Below, piece after piece: positions 1-9,491 of a DNA stretch of 64,000 nt. The stretch comes from an uncultured Pelagibacteraceae bacterium (GTDB taxonomy: Bacteria > Pseudomonadota > Alphaproteobacteria > Pelagibacterales > Pelagibacteraceae). The stretch covers positions 1 through 64,000 of the forward strand of contig CACKWP010000002.1 in NCBI GenBank assembly GCA_902603945.1, in the 5' to 3' direction. Numbering within the stretch: position 1 is the stretch's first letter; each line of letters opens with the position of its first letter. A model generated the notes under the pieces. That model ran no database searches. It was not told the origin of the DNA and saw only the letters and a list, made by a program, of their open reading frames with translations. A program made the position numbers and the translations under genes.

Positions 1-209
1 TCTATCTTGTTTTCTTTTATAATCTTCTTAATTTTATTTTCATTAAGAATATCACAATGAAAAAATTTTGATTTTTTATTTATTAGCTTTTTATAACCAG
101 TAGATAAATCGTCTACTATAAAAACTTGTTTTTTTTGTTTAATTAACAATTCAGAAACATGTGCACCTATATAACCAGCTCCCCCGGTCACGAGAATTTT
201 TTTAATCAT
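1..209 (-). CDS. galE: NAD-dependent epimerase, UDP-glucose 4-epimerase-like (truncated by window edge)
   Basis: Reverse strand from the ATG at 207-209 reads MIKKILVTGGAGYIGAHVSELLIKQKKQVFIVDDLSTGYKKL..., the GGAGYIGxH Rossmann motif plus VDDLSTG typical of GalE; runs off the left edge. Confidence 0.85.
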   Translation of the reverse strand, partial: MIKKILVTGGAGYIGAHVSELLIKQKKQVFIVDDLSTGYKKLINKKSKFFHCDILNENKIKKIIKENKI

Positions 210-238
210 TTTCAATTTTAAACAAAATTTTAATTTTA

Positions 239-315
239 TGGCGCGCCCTGAAGGATTCGAACCTACGACCCTCGGTTTAGAAAACCGATGCTCTATCCAG
301 CTGAGCTAAGGGCGC
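239..315 (-). tRNA. tRNA-Arg (anticodon TCT), CCA encoded
   Basis: Reverse complement folds as a cloverleaf: acceptor GCGCCCT/AGGGCGC, anticodon loop TTTCTAA, T-loop TTCGAAT, then G-CCA. Confidence 0.95.
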
Positions 316-335
316 CAAACAATTATTATATTTAC

Positions 336-1406
336 TTAAAAACATACTAAGTGGTCAATATAAATCGGTGATTGAATTCCAAATTTTTCGTTCTTCTCAT
401 GTTGGTGTATATGATGAGAGTGGACAAATACCGGTAAATGTTCACCTTTATTAGTTTTTAAAGTGTAAACAAAATTTGTACCTCTAAATTTTCTATCTAC
501 TACCTCTAATTTTAATTTGCTTTGATCATCATGAATTAAATCTTCAGGTTGTAAAAGTAATTTTACTTTTGATCCTGATGGAAAATTACTTGAAAGTTTA
601 CCCCTAATTTCACCTAATTCAGGATGCTCCAGTCTGTGTACAGCACACTCGCTATCAATAACTTTAACATTTATAAATACTCCCTTGTTTAAAAAATTTG
701 CTACCTCAATAGAATTCGGTTCGTGATGAACATTATATGGAATATCATATTGTTTTAATTCTTGATCTAAAATGATTCCACACTTATCAGCCATTGAAAA
801 TGCTTCGTAAGAATCATGAGTAACTATTATAGTGGTTAGATTAATTCTTTTTAAAAGTTTTTTTACTGAAACCTGAATTTCGTCTTTTAAACTTTGATCA
901 ATATTTGAAAAAGGCTCATCTAAAAGAAGAAGATCTGGTTTTGACATTAACGATCTTGCCAGTGAAACTCTTTGAGCCTCACCTGCACTTATTTGGTGAG
1001 GAAATTTTTCTAATATTGGCTCTATCCTTAACAATTTTATGATTTCATTAGATTTTAATGATGAGCCGTTACCATTTAACCTCTTTTTTCCGAAATTTAT
1101 ATTGTCTATTACTTTGTAGTTTGGGAAAAGAGAATTGTCCTGAAATGATAAAGCTATATTCCTCTCCTCCGGTTCAACATGCACTAAATTAGAAGATAAG
1201 GTTTTGCCTTTTAATATTATCTTACCGTTAGTAAGTTTTTGAAGACCAGCGATGGTTCTTAGAATGGTTGTTTTTCCTATTCCAGATGGACCCAAAAGAG
1301 AAATGATTTCTCCTTGGTTTTTAATTACAAGATTAACATTGTTTACTTTATTTTTTTCGCTTGCGGAAAAACTTCCGTTTTGAATTTCTAAAAAATTCTT
1401 ATCCAT
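336..1406 (-). CDS. fbpC: Fe(III) ABC transporter ATP-binding protein
   Basis: Walker A GPSGIGKTT, signature ISAGEAQRVSLARSL, Walker B LLLLDEPFS; adjacent to FbpB/FbpA-like genes. Confidence 0.88.
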   Translation of the reverse strand: MDKNFLEIQNGSFSASEKNKVNNVNLVIKNQGEIISLLGPSGIGKTTILRTIAGLQKLTNGKIILKGKTLSSNLVHVEPEERNIALSFQDNSLFPNYKVIDNINFGKKRLNGNGSSLKSNEIIKLLRIEPILEKFPHQISAGEAQRVSLARSLMSKPDLLLLDEPFSNIDQSLKDEIQVSVKKLLKRINLTTIIVTHDSYEAFSMADKCGIILDQELKQYDIPYNVHHEPNSIEVANFLNKGVFINVKVIDSECAVHRLEHPELGEIRGKLSSNFPSGSKVKLLLQPEDLIHDDQSKLKLEVVDRKFRGTNFVYTLKTNKGEHLPVFVHSHHIHQHEKNEKFGIQSPIYIDHLVCF

Positions 1407-1418
1407 CTAAGGATTATA

Positions 1419-3035
1419 TTAGTTTTTTTTTGAAAGTATATATCTAGATGAAATAACTATGAGAATTGTAGACCAAAATATCAGAAAAAGAGATGGCAAA
1501 GCTGCTGCCTCCAAGAGGTCTTGGGACGCATAAATATAAGCTTGTGTTGCAAATGTTTCAAAATTAAATGGCCTTAATATTAAAGTTATTGGTAATTCTT
1601 TTATTACCTCTAAAGATATTAAAAGCATAATTAAAATTATATTTGTCCTTAGGTAAGGTATATGAATAGTTAAAAATGTTTTAATTTTTGAATAACCAAG
1701 AAGATACGCGCTCTCATCAATAGAATTATTGATTTTTTCATAACTAGATTTAATTCCATTGAATGATAAAGAAAAAAATCTAATAAAATAGGCTAAGATT
1801 AATCCTAAAACAGAACCTATAAAAATACTTTTAGTGCTATTTAAGTTTAAATTTTCAGAAAAAAAATCGCTTAAATTTGAAAAAAAAGTTATAAATGCGA
1901 CTGCTAAAATTACCCCTGGTATCGCATAGCCTGAAACAGAAAAATTTGTAATATAATTTAAAATTTTACTTTTGGAAATTCTACTACCGTAATTAATAAA
2001 TAGAGAAATAATAACTATACTTAAGCTAGCTATTAATACTAAAATTAATGTATTAAGATTTATATTAATTATATCTATATCTTGAAAATATTTAGGAAAC
2101 TTAATAGTCCAATAAATCATTTGCGAAAGTGGAAATAAAAAACTTAAAAATAGAATTAAAAAGCATACAACAAATGCCAATAAAGCTTTTTTTCCAGAAA
2201 GTTTAATTTTTGTTATAGGTTTAAATCCTCTACCTGGCTGGTGATATCTAGCCTCTCTTCTTGAATAAATTTCTATAGAGAATAAAAAAAGTATAAATAA
2301 AAGCAATATGAAAGAGATTTGGTTGGCTGTATTTAGGTCGTCGAAAGATAACCATGAATTATAAATACCTGTGGTTAATGTATTAACGCTAAAAAAAGAA
2401 ACTGTCCCAAAATCAGATAAACATTCCATAGATACTAAGGCTAATCCTGCAATTATTGCAGGTCTCGCTGATGGTAAAATTATTTTAAAGAATGTTTCTT
2501 TCTCTGAAAGACCTAAATTTTTTCCTACCTCGATATAGTTGTTAGATTGATAATGAAAAGAGGCACGTGTCAAAACATACACATAGGGAAAAAGTGAAAA
2601 AGATATTGCCAATATTGCACCTGCTATTCCATCAATTTTAGGAATGAACGTATTGTAGTTATTTTCTCCAAAAAAATAAGTTAAAATTGAGAAAGCAGTT
2701 CCGTAATTTTCAAAAAAAGCAATTATTGAAAAAGCGTATATATAACCTGGTACTGCAAATGCTAAAATTAAAGTCCAGCTAAAAAAATTTGAAAAAGGAA
2801 ATTCATAAAATGCAACAAAATAAGCAGATAAAACACCTAAAAGGAAAGTAATTAATATGACAAAAATTAATATCAACAGAGAATTAAAAATATAATCAAA
2901 AAGAAATGTTTCTTTGAGTACATTGTAATAATTACTAGTTTCGTAAAAAAAACTTGAGAATACCGTAATTATCGGCAAAGCAACTATTAATGCAATAAAG
3001 AAAGAACTAAAAAACCAAATATTATATTTTGTCAT
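1419..3035 (-). CDS. fbpB: Fe(III) ABC transporter permease (fused double permease)
   Basis: 538 aa polytopic protein with two permease EAA-type loops; operon with FbpA/FbpC-like genes. Confidence 0.87.
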   Translation of the reverse strand: MTKYNIWFFSSFFIALIVALPIITVFSSFFYETSNYYNVLKETFLFDYIFNSLLILIFVILITFLLGVLSAYFVAFYEFPFSNFFSWTLILAFAVPGYIYAFSIIAFFENYGTAFSILTYFFGENNYNTFIPKIDGIAGAILAISFSLFPYVYVLTRASFHYQSNNYIEVGKNLGLSEKETFFKIILPSARPAIIAGLALVSMECLSDFGTVSFFSVNTLTTGIYNSWLSFDDLNTANQISFILLLFILFLFSIEIYSRREARYHQPGRGFKPITKIKLSGKKALLAFVVCFLILFLSFLFPLSQMIYWTIKFPKYFQDIDIININLNTLILVLIASLSIVIISLFINYGSRISKSKILNYITNFSVSGYAIPGVILAVAFITFFSNLSDFFSENLNLNSTKSIFIGSVLGLILAYFIRFFSLSFNGIKSSYEKINNSIDESAYLLGYSKIKTFLTIHIPYLRTNIILIMLLISLEVIKELPITLILRPFNFETFATQAYIYASQDLLEAAALPSLFLIFWSTILIVISSRYILSKKN

Positions 3036-3041
3036 GATAGC

Positions 3042-3233
3042 TTAATCTTTTTTAAACATTGAGGATACAATTGATTTAACTTCCTCAATTTTAATCTCAG
3101 AAACCTTTCTATTTGATATCTTTTGCTCCATTTTTTTGACCTCTGAAATACAAGGCGAACAACCTGATTTTAACTTATTCAAATTAATTTCTTTTTTTAT
3201 TGTTCGCCTCATATAATAAACAACTACTTCCAA
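3042..3233 (-). CDS. small protein resembling the C-terminal half of bacterioferritin-associated [2Fe-2S] ferredoxin
   Basis: GCSPCISEV motif resembles the CxxC half of BFD domains; lies within the iron ABC operon; the CxC half is not seen. Confidence 0.5.
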   Translation of the reverse strand: MEVVVYYMRRTIKKEINLNKLKSGCSPCISEVKKMEQKISNRKVSEIKIEEVKSIVSSMFKKD

Positions 3234-4243
3234 CCTGCTTCTGTCATTACTTCTAAAGCATCTGCTTGTCTTTTTCCGTAATTAACAACTTTTGTTTTTA
3301 GATCTTGTTTAAAATCTAATCCCATATTTACAACAAGTGGATGTGGAGACACACCTTTTATCATTGGATACTCAAAAGTATTATTTACAATATGATTTTG
3401 AGCTTCCTCACTTAATAAGAACTCAACTAATTTTATTGCATTAGCTTTATTCGGTGCTCCTTTTACTAGTCCTGCACCACTAATATTCATATGAGTACCT
3501 CTCCCATCTTGATTTGGAAAGAATGGTTTTACTTTTTTGGCAGCTGCTTGCTGTTCTGGTCCTTTTTTTCCAGAGAGCATAAGTGCCAGGTAGTAAGTAT
3601 TTGCTACTGCTATATCAGCTTCTCCAGCAGCTACAGCAAGTATTTGAGCTCTGTCATTCCCCTTAGGAGATCTTGCCATATTTGAAACCATACCTTTTGA
3701 CCAATCAGCAACTTTACCTTTTCCATTATTTTTAATTAATGAAGCTACAAGTGATTGATTATAAATATTGTTTGAGGCTCTAATTACTAATCTGCCTTTC
3801 CATTTTGGATCAGCTAAACTTTCATAAGTTAAACCAGCTAACTCTGAACCACTTACTCTTTCTGGAGCAAAATATACAATTCTAGCTCTCTTAGCTATAC
3901 CAGTCCATTTTGATGTTCTGAAGTTACTAGGAACAGCAGATTTAATTGCTGCACTTGTAAGTCCACCTTGAAGGTAAGCTTCAAAAGCACCTAATCTTCC
4001 AGCATCTGCTGTGATGTAAAGATCAGCTTGGCTATCAGCTCCCTCTTCTATTATTCTTTTTTCTAATGCACCAGATTTTCCAGATACAACTTTTACTTTT
4101 ATTCCAGTTTTAGCAGTGAATTTTTCATAAAGTTGTACGTCAGAATCATAATGCCTAGCGCTAAATAGATTAACTTCGTTAGCAAACAAGCTGCCTGCGA
4201 ATGAGATTAATAATAAATAGACTATTATTATTGTTTTTTTCAT
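3224..4243 (-). CDS. fbpA: Fe(III) ABC transporter substrate-binding protein
   Basis: Signal peptide, NLFSARHYDSDVQLYEKF and QADLYITADAGRL motifs of the FbpA/FutA family; downstream of tandem Fur boxes. Confidence 0.9.
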   Translation of the reverse strand: MKKTIIIVYLLLISFAGSLFANEVNLFSARHYDSDVQLYEKFTAKTGIKVKVVSGKSGALEKRIIEEGADSQADLYITADAGRLGAFEAYLQGGLTSAAIKSAVPSNFRTSKWTGIAKRARIVYFAPERVSGSELAGLTYESLADPKWKGRLVIRASNNIYNQSLVASLIKNNGKGKVADWSKGMVSNMARSPKGNDRAQILAVAAGEADIAVANTYYLALMLSGKKGPEQQAAAKKVKPFFPNQDGRGTHMNISGAGLVKGAPNKANAIKLVEFLLSEEAQNHIVNNTFEYPMIKGVSPHPLVVNMGLDFKQDLKTKVVNYGKRQADALEVMTEAGWK

Positions 4244-4260
4244 TATTTTCCTCGTTTATT

Positions 4261-4304
4261 GATAATGATTATCATTTACAATATATTGATAATGATTATC
4301 ATTT
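4261..4304. promoter_or_regulatory. two tandem Fur boxes (GATAATGATTATCATTT at 4261-4277 and 4288-4304)
   Basis: Both copies match the classical Fur consensus GATAATGATWATCATTATC closely; immediately upstream of fbpA. Confidence 0.9.
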
Positions 4305-4383
4305 GCAATAATGACGCACCCAATTTTCATCGAGTTCTACGTCTACAGGTTGCTTAGTTAAATAAAATAGAGTTAAATTAGTC

Positions 4384-4599
4384 ATGCTTCAGATAAATCC
4401 AAAAAAATTTAAGCCAATTAAAAACAAAACTATTCCTAATCCAATGAGGCCTAAATTTAGAAATAAAGCTCAGGCCAACATTTATTTTCTTTCACAAAGA
4501 AAATTTAATGGAGAAAAAAAAATTAAATTCATTAGAAATATTAAATTTATTATCTCTCTATCTGCAATTATTATCGGTGGATATTTATTATCTAATTAA
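4384..4599 (+). CDS. small hypothetical protein with C-terminal TM helix
   Basis: 71 aa ORF with basic N-terminus and hydrophobic C-terminus (FIISLSAIIIGGYLLSN); non-antisense position. Confidence 0.5.
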   Translation: MLQINPKKFKPIKNKTIPNPMRPKFRNKAQANIYFLSQRKFNGEKKIKFIRNIKFIISLSAIIIGGYLLSN

Positions 4600-5368
4600 T
4601 CCTAGCTGACACTTTACCAAGCTTATTAATCTTACCTACATATAAACCTTTTCCTAATATTGGTACAACACCAACTGAAGAGCCAGTAAATACGTAAAAA
4701 TTTTTATTATGTTTGATTTTATCTTTTTGTAATTTATTTAGAACAAATTTCAAAGAATTTAATGGGTCTATATAAACTGTATTTGTATTTCCATTAACTG
4801 ATTGATTTATTTTTTTATTAGAAATATTTGTATATAAATTTTTGACGTTTTGATTTTTATATTTTTGAAGTGGTCCAACAACAAATTTTACATTAGCTCC
4901 AAAATCAGAACATAAATCACCTAAACTTTTTATTCCTTTTTTTCTTTGTCTATATCCAACTACTTCAATACAAGGAGCAATATGGGTAATGTATTTTTTG
5001 ATATTTTTTTTCGAAATTTTTGACTTAAAATCAAAAAAATTTTTCTTAATAATAAAACAGACTTCAAGTTCAATACCCATTGTGAATTTATTTATTTTTA
5101 CTGATTTATTATTTTTCAAGACATTATGTTTATATACTGCGGCATAAAATGGTTCTTTCTCTTTTAATTTTTTTAAAACAGGAATCCCAGTCCCTGCGGC
5201 CTTAAATCCAATTATAGGTTTTTTAATTTTACTTTCACATAATTTTCTAAATTTCTCTGCTTCAGAAAGCTTTTTAGTATATCTTACTGGCAGCGGTGAA
5301 ATAATTTTATTTTTAAGAAAAGCCTTCACAAGTTGATTGCTTAGTTTTTCCATCGGTTTTGTAATCAT
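4592..5368 (-). CDS. 2-keto-4-pentenoate hydratase / fumarylacetoacetase-like family protein
   Basis: IGFKAAGTG... , MGIELEVCFII and C-terminal TGSSVGVVP motifs characteristic of the MhpD-like family. Confidence 0.7.
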   Translation of the reverse strand: MITKPMEKLSNQLVKAFLKNKIISPLPVRYTKKLSEAEKFRKLCESKIKKPIIGFKAAGTGIPVLKKLKEKEPFYAAVYKHNVLKNNKSVKINKFTMGIELEVCFIIKKNFFDFKSKISKKNIKKYITHIAPCIEVVGYRQRKKGIKSLGDLCSDFGANVKFVVGPLQKYKNQNVKNLYTNISNKKINQSVNGNTNTVYIDPLNSLKFVLNKLQKDKIKHNKNFYVFTGSSVGVVPILGKGLYVGKINKLGKVSARIN

Positions 5369-6456
5369 TATATTTCATCTCCTATATATATTCCTAAAGA
5401 TAATGCAGTTTCTACCAAAGAGTCTTTTCTTTCAACATTTTTATACGTTTTTATTCCTTCATCTATTGGTACATCAATTACCCTTCTATTTTTCCAAGCT
5501 ACCATACGGTCAAATTTCTCTTGGTTTAATAAGTCAACAGCATAAACTCCAAATGCACTTGCCAAAATTCTATCACTAGCAGTAGGAGGCGCACCTCTTT
5601 GAACATGACCTAATGAAGTTACTCTGCATTCTACATCTGTTTTTTTCATTAATTCTTGGGCAATATAATCCCCTATGCCGCCTAAACGTTGTTCTCCGTC
5701 CATATACTTGTGTAAAACTCTAGATCCGTCCTCTTTTTTTACTGCTTCAGCTACAATAATTAAAGAATGTTGAATGTCATGTTTTTTCATTGAATTTAAT
5801 TTTTTTATAATGCCATTAATCGAATATTTTATTTCAGGTATCAAAATTATATCGGCACCTCCAGCGATCCCTGCGTTTAAAGCGATATGGCCAGCATCTC
5901 TACCCATTACTTCTAATATCATAGATCTTCTGTGACTTGCTGCAGTTGATTGCAAATTATCCAATGCTTGAGTAGCTACATCTACAGCTGTGTGAAATCC
6001 AATTGAACTTTCAGTGGCTCCAACATCATTATCTATGGTCTTTGGAATTGCAACGATTCTCATATCTCCATTTTTTGCTAGTTTTCTTAATATTTGCATA
6101 CTACCGTCACCACCTATTATTATTAAACCATCTAGTTTCATTTCATGATAGCCCTCAATAATTTCTTTGGATTTATCAATGTGTTTTCCGTCAGATGTGG
6201 GTATTTTAAATGGATTTCCTTTGTTGGTAGAACCCAAAAAGGTTCCACCTTGTCTGAGCAAATAACCCTCAAAAGTTTTATGTGTCAATTGGATCGCCGC
6301 AACAGGTCTTTTCATTAAACCTGCAGTTCCATCTTTAATTCCATATACATCCATATTATATTTATTTTTTGCCCTGTAAAAAATTGATCTGATTGCTGCG
6401 TTTAATCCACCACAATCACCACCACTTGTTAAAATTCCGATTTTTTTATTTTTCAT
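5368..6456 (-). CDS. pfkA: 6-phosphofructokinase
   Basis: GILTSGGDCGGLNAAIR, IIGGDGSM, PKTIDNDV, MEVMGRDAGHIAL motifs. Confidence 0.93.
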   Translation of the reverse strand: MKNKKIGILTSGGDCGGLNAAIRSIFYRAKNKYNMDVYGIKDGTAGLMKRPVAAIQLTHKTFEGYLLRQGGTFLGSTNKGNPFKIPTSDGKHIDKSKEIIEGYHEMKLDGLIIIGGDGSMQILRKLAKNGDMRIVAIPKTIDNDVGATESSIGFHTAVDVATQALDNLQSTAASHRRSMILEVMGRDAGHIALNAGIAGGADIILIPEIKYSINGIIKKLNSMKKHDIQHSLIIVAEAVKKEDGSRVLHKYMDGEQRLGGIGDYIAQELMKKTDVECRVTSLGHVQRGAPPTASDRILASAFGVYAVDLLNQEKFDRMVAWKNRRVIDVPIDEGIKTYKNVERKDSLVETALSLGIYIGDEI

Positions 6457-6520
6457 TAAATTTACTATTCTTTAATATTTTTTTTTAAGGAAAGTGGTGT
6501 TATAACATAAAAATTTCTTA

Positions 6521-7933
6521 ATGGAAAAAAAAGCAAAAATTATAGCTACTTTAGGACCATCTATTTATAGTGAATCTAAGTTAAAAAGCCTTGTTAACCT
6601 AGGGGTTGATGCATTTAGGATAAATTTTAGTCATAACACGCAAGGAATTAGCAAAATAATTTCTAAAATAAGAAAAGTGGAAAGAAAAGTAGGTAAAAAA
6701 ATCTCTCTAATAGCAGACTTACAAGGTGTTAAACTAAGAATCGGAACAATTAAAAAAACATATCAAAAGATAAAATTAAATCAGACATTAATTTTTGATC
6801 TTGATAAAAAACCAGGAGACAATAAAAGAGTAAATTTTCCTTATCCAAAAATTTTAAAAAAATTAAAAAAAGGAAATAAAATCTTATTAGATGATGGTAA
6901 ATTTTTGTTCACTGTAATAGGGAAAAAGAAGAGTTCAATTATAACAAAATGTAAAAGTCAGAATTGTGAAATTAAAAGTAATAAGAGTGTTCATATACCT
7001 AAAATCGATATAGCGTTTAATAAACTAACAGCAAAAGATAAAAAAGATATAAGAACCGCTACTAAATTAGGTTGTAATTGGATTGCTTTGTCGTATTTGC
7101 AAAATGAAAAATTAATTACAGAGGCAAGAAAATTAATAAAAAAGGATATGGGCATAATATCAAAGATTGAAAACAAACATGCTCTAAAAAATATAACAAA
7201 AATTATTCAAGCAACTGATTCAGTTATGATAGCAAGAGGAGACCTTGCGATAGATATAGGGCATAGTGAGGTTCCAAAAGTTCAATTAAGTTTAATTAAA
7301 AAGTGCTCTCAGTATTCTAAATCTGTTATTGTTGCTACCCAAATGCTTGAGAGTATGATTGAAAATAATACAGCAACTCGTGCTGAAATTAATGATATTG
7401 CAACAGCCATATTTCAAGGCGCAGATACTGTTATGCTATCTGCTGAAGCAGCTATTGGAAAATTTCCTACGCAAGCAGTTTCAACAATGTCAAAAACAAT
7501 ACTTTCAACTGAAAAATACAAAAGAGAGCATATAGAAGATTTTAAAAATTCTATAGTAACTAATAAGGACCCTGTGAAATCAATTCTTTTGTCAGTAAAA
7601 GATATTGCTTACAATCCTAATGTCAAAGCAATTATAGTTTTTTCAAATTCCGGTAAATCAGCAAAATTAGTTTCCTCAATGCGGCCAGCAGCTAAAATTG
7701 TAACTATTTCGCCTAATATAAATATATCAAGACAAGTTTCTCTTCTATGGGGTGTTCAATCTATTAATAGTCGTGATGCTAATGGCTGGAAAGATATGAT
7801 GTCTATTTCAAAAGAAATTATAAAAAAGTTAAAATTTATTAAAAACAACGATTTTGTTGTTATTACAGCAGGTTTACCTTTTGGTAAAGCTGGTATGACT
7901 AATATGGTTAGGCTTTACAAAGTAGGTACTTAA
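6521..7933 (+). CDS. pyk: pyruvate kinase
   Basis: AKIIATLGPS start, MIARGDLAIDIG, VATQMLESM, DTVMLSAEAAIGKFP motifs. Confidence 0.95.
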   Translation: MEKKAKIIATLGPSIYSESKLKSLVNLGVDAFRINFSHNTQGISKIISKIRKVERKVGKKISLIADLQGVKLRIGTIKKTYQKIKLNQTLIFDLDKKPGDNKRVNFPYPKILKKLKKGNKILLDDGKFLFTVIGKKKSSIITKCKSQNCEIKSNKSVHIPKIDIAFNKLTAKDKKDIRTATKLGCNWIALSYLQNEKLITEARKLIKKDMGIISKIENKHALKNITKIIQATDSVMIARGDLAIDIGHSEVPKVQLSLIKKCSQYSKSVIVATQMLESMIENNTATRAEINDIATAIFQGADTVMLSAEAAIGKFPTQAVSTMSKTILSTEKYKREHIEDFKNSIVTNKDPVKSILLSVKDIAYNPNVKAIIVFSNSGKSAKLVSSMRPAAKIVTISPNINISRQVSLLWGVQSINSRDANGWKDMMSISKEIIKKLKFIKNNDFVVITAGLPFGKAGMTNMVRLYKVGT

Positions 7934-8106
7934 TGGAAGATAATTATAGTATCGATGAAATTTTATCAGCAGTTAACGATCTTCAAAATATAAGCAAAGA
8001 TAGAAATAAAAAAAATTCAAAAGAACCATCAAATAAATCTGATACATCAAATATTCCAAGAAATACACTTAGATTGATTGAAGAAGCTGAGAAATCTAAA
8101 AATTAA
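7933..8106 (+). CDS. small hypothetical protein (57 aa), stop/start overlap with pyk
   Basis: TAATG overlap with pyk; translates MEDNYSIDEILSAVNDLQNISKDRNKKNSKEPSNKSDTSNIPRNTLRLIEEAEKSKN; not in supplied ORF track. Confidence 0.6.
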   Translation: MEDNYSIDEILSAVNDLQNISKDRNKKNSKEPSNKSDTSNIPRNTLRLIEEAEKSKN

Positions 8107-9107
8107 ATTAATCCAGATATCTGAATAGCTGTATCACACATCCTATTAGAAAATCCCCATTCGTTATCATACCACGAGAGAACTCTACTAAATTTTCCTT
8201 TTATTACTTGAGTTTGGGTTACATCAAAAATCGAACTATGAGGGTTATGATTAAAATCTTTTGATACAAGAGGTTTTTGGTTTACATCTAAAATTCCTTT
8301 TAATTCACCTCTTGCTGCTTTTGTCATAGCTTCATTAATACTTTCAGGTGTAACTTCTTTATCAGTAACTAATGTTAGATCAATTAATGAAACATTTGGT
8401 GTAGGAACTCTTATAGCTGTTCCATCTAACTTTCCTTTTAAACTCGGCAGAACTAAACTCATTGCTTTAGCTGCACCTGTTGAGGTAGGTATCATTGCTC
8501 CTTCAGTAGAACGAGCTCTTCTTAAATCCTTGTGCAATGTATCTAAAAGTTTTTGATCACCTGTGTAACTATGAATTGTTGTCATATAACCATAGCTTAT
8601 ACCGAAGGTTTTTTCTAAAACCATTGCGACTGGCGCTAAACAGTTTGTCGTACATGACCCATTAGAAATAATATTGTGCTCTTTTTTTAACTCTTTGCTA
8701 TTAACACCTTGAACAATTGTAAAATCTACTTCTTTTCCAGGAGCAGAAATTATTACTTTTTTTGCTCCTCCTTTTATGTGTTTTTCTGCTGATGATTTGT
8801 CTAAAAAAATACCAGTGCATTCTAAAACTACATCAGCACCTACTTTTCCCCAAGGGATATTAGCTGGATCCTTTTCTGCAAAAACTTTTATTTCTTGATT
8901 ACCGATTTTAAAACCGTCTTTTGAAGTCTGAATATCCTCATTTATGATACCATGAGTGCTGTCATATTTAATTAAGTGAGCGTTAGTTTCTATTGACCCT
9001 AAATCATTAATCGCCACAACTTGAATTTTATTTTTATAATTTTCTAAAATAGCTCTTAAAATTAATCTACCTATTCTCCCAAAACCATTGATACCAACTT
9101 TAATCAT
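8103..9107 (-). CDS. gap: glyceraldehyde-3-phosphate dehydrogenase, type I
   Basis: VGINGFGRIGR, SNGSCTTNCLAP catalytic Cys motif, WYDNEWGFSNRM. Confidence 0.96.
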   Translation of the reverse strand: MIKVGINGFGRIGRLILRAILENYKNKIQVVAINDLGSIETNAHLIKYDSTHGIINEDIQTSKDGFKIGNQEIKVFAEKDPANIPWGKVGADVVLECTGIFLDKSSAEKHIKGGAKKVIISAPGKEVDFTIVQGVNSKELKKEHNIISNGSCTTNCLAPVAMVLEKTFGISYGYMTTIHSYTGDQKLLDTLHKDLRRARSTEGAMIPTSTGAAKAMSLVLPSLKGKLDGTAIRVPTPNVSLIDLTLVTDKEVTPESINEAMTKAARGELKGILDVNQKPLVSKDFNHNPHSSIFDVTQTQVIKGKFSRVLSWYDNEWGFSNRMCDTAIQISGLI

Positions 9108-9131
9108 TTAATCTCCTTTAATGAATAATAT

Positions 9132-9491
9132 TTAGACGTATCTAAATACAACAACTGCATAACCAATGCAAATTATTGTTGCAATCCACAATACACTTCC
9201 AACTAGAGCCAACCAAAATAAATGTATGAAAGCACTCCCAAGCAAAGAAATAAATAATCTGTCACCTCTTGTAGTGTCTAAACCTAAAATACCTTTTCTT
9301 GGACTACCTCCTGGTGATTTTTTCTCCCAAATAACCATTGCTGTTAAACATAAAACTATAAAAATAAAAAATGCTGCAGTTTGCCAAGTCCATGCCATCC
9401 AAGTGATAAATTCAAAATCGAAGAATCCCTTCTCTTTCTTTTTAGCCATATCACCCCATGTGGCGGCATTTAAAACATTAAACATCATCAT
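9132..9491 (-). CDS. DUF2160-type membrane protein of glycerol ABC transporter cluster
   Basis: 119 aa with WMAWTWQTAAFF and GDRLFISLLGSAFIHLFWL; position directly after the permease gene as in rhizobial glp clusters. Confidence 0.8.
   Translation of the reverse strand: MMMFNVLNAATWGDMAKKKEKGFFDFEFITWMAWTWQTAAFFIFIVLCLTAMVIWEKKSPGGSPRKGILGLDTTRGDRLFISLLGSAFIHLFWLALVGSVLWIATIICIGYAVVVFRYV

Noticed and set aside
3491-3685. Plus-strand ORF inside fbpA
   Set aside because: Fully antisense to a well-supported CDS, low-complexity Ser/Tyr/Phe composition typical of shadow frames
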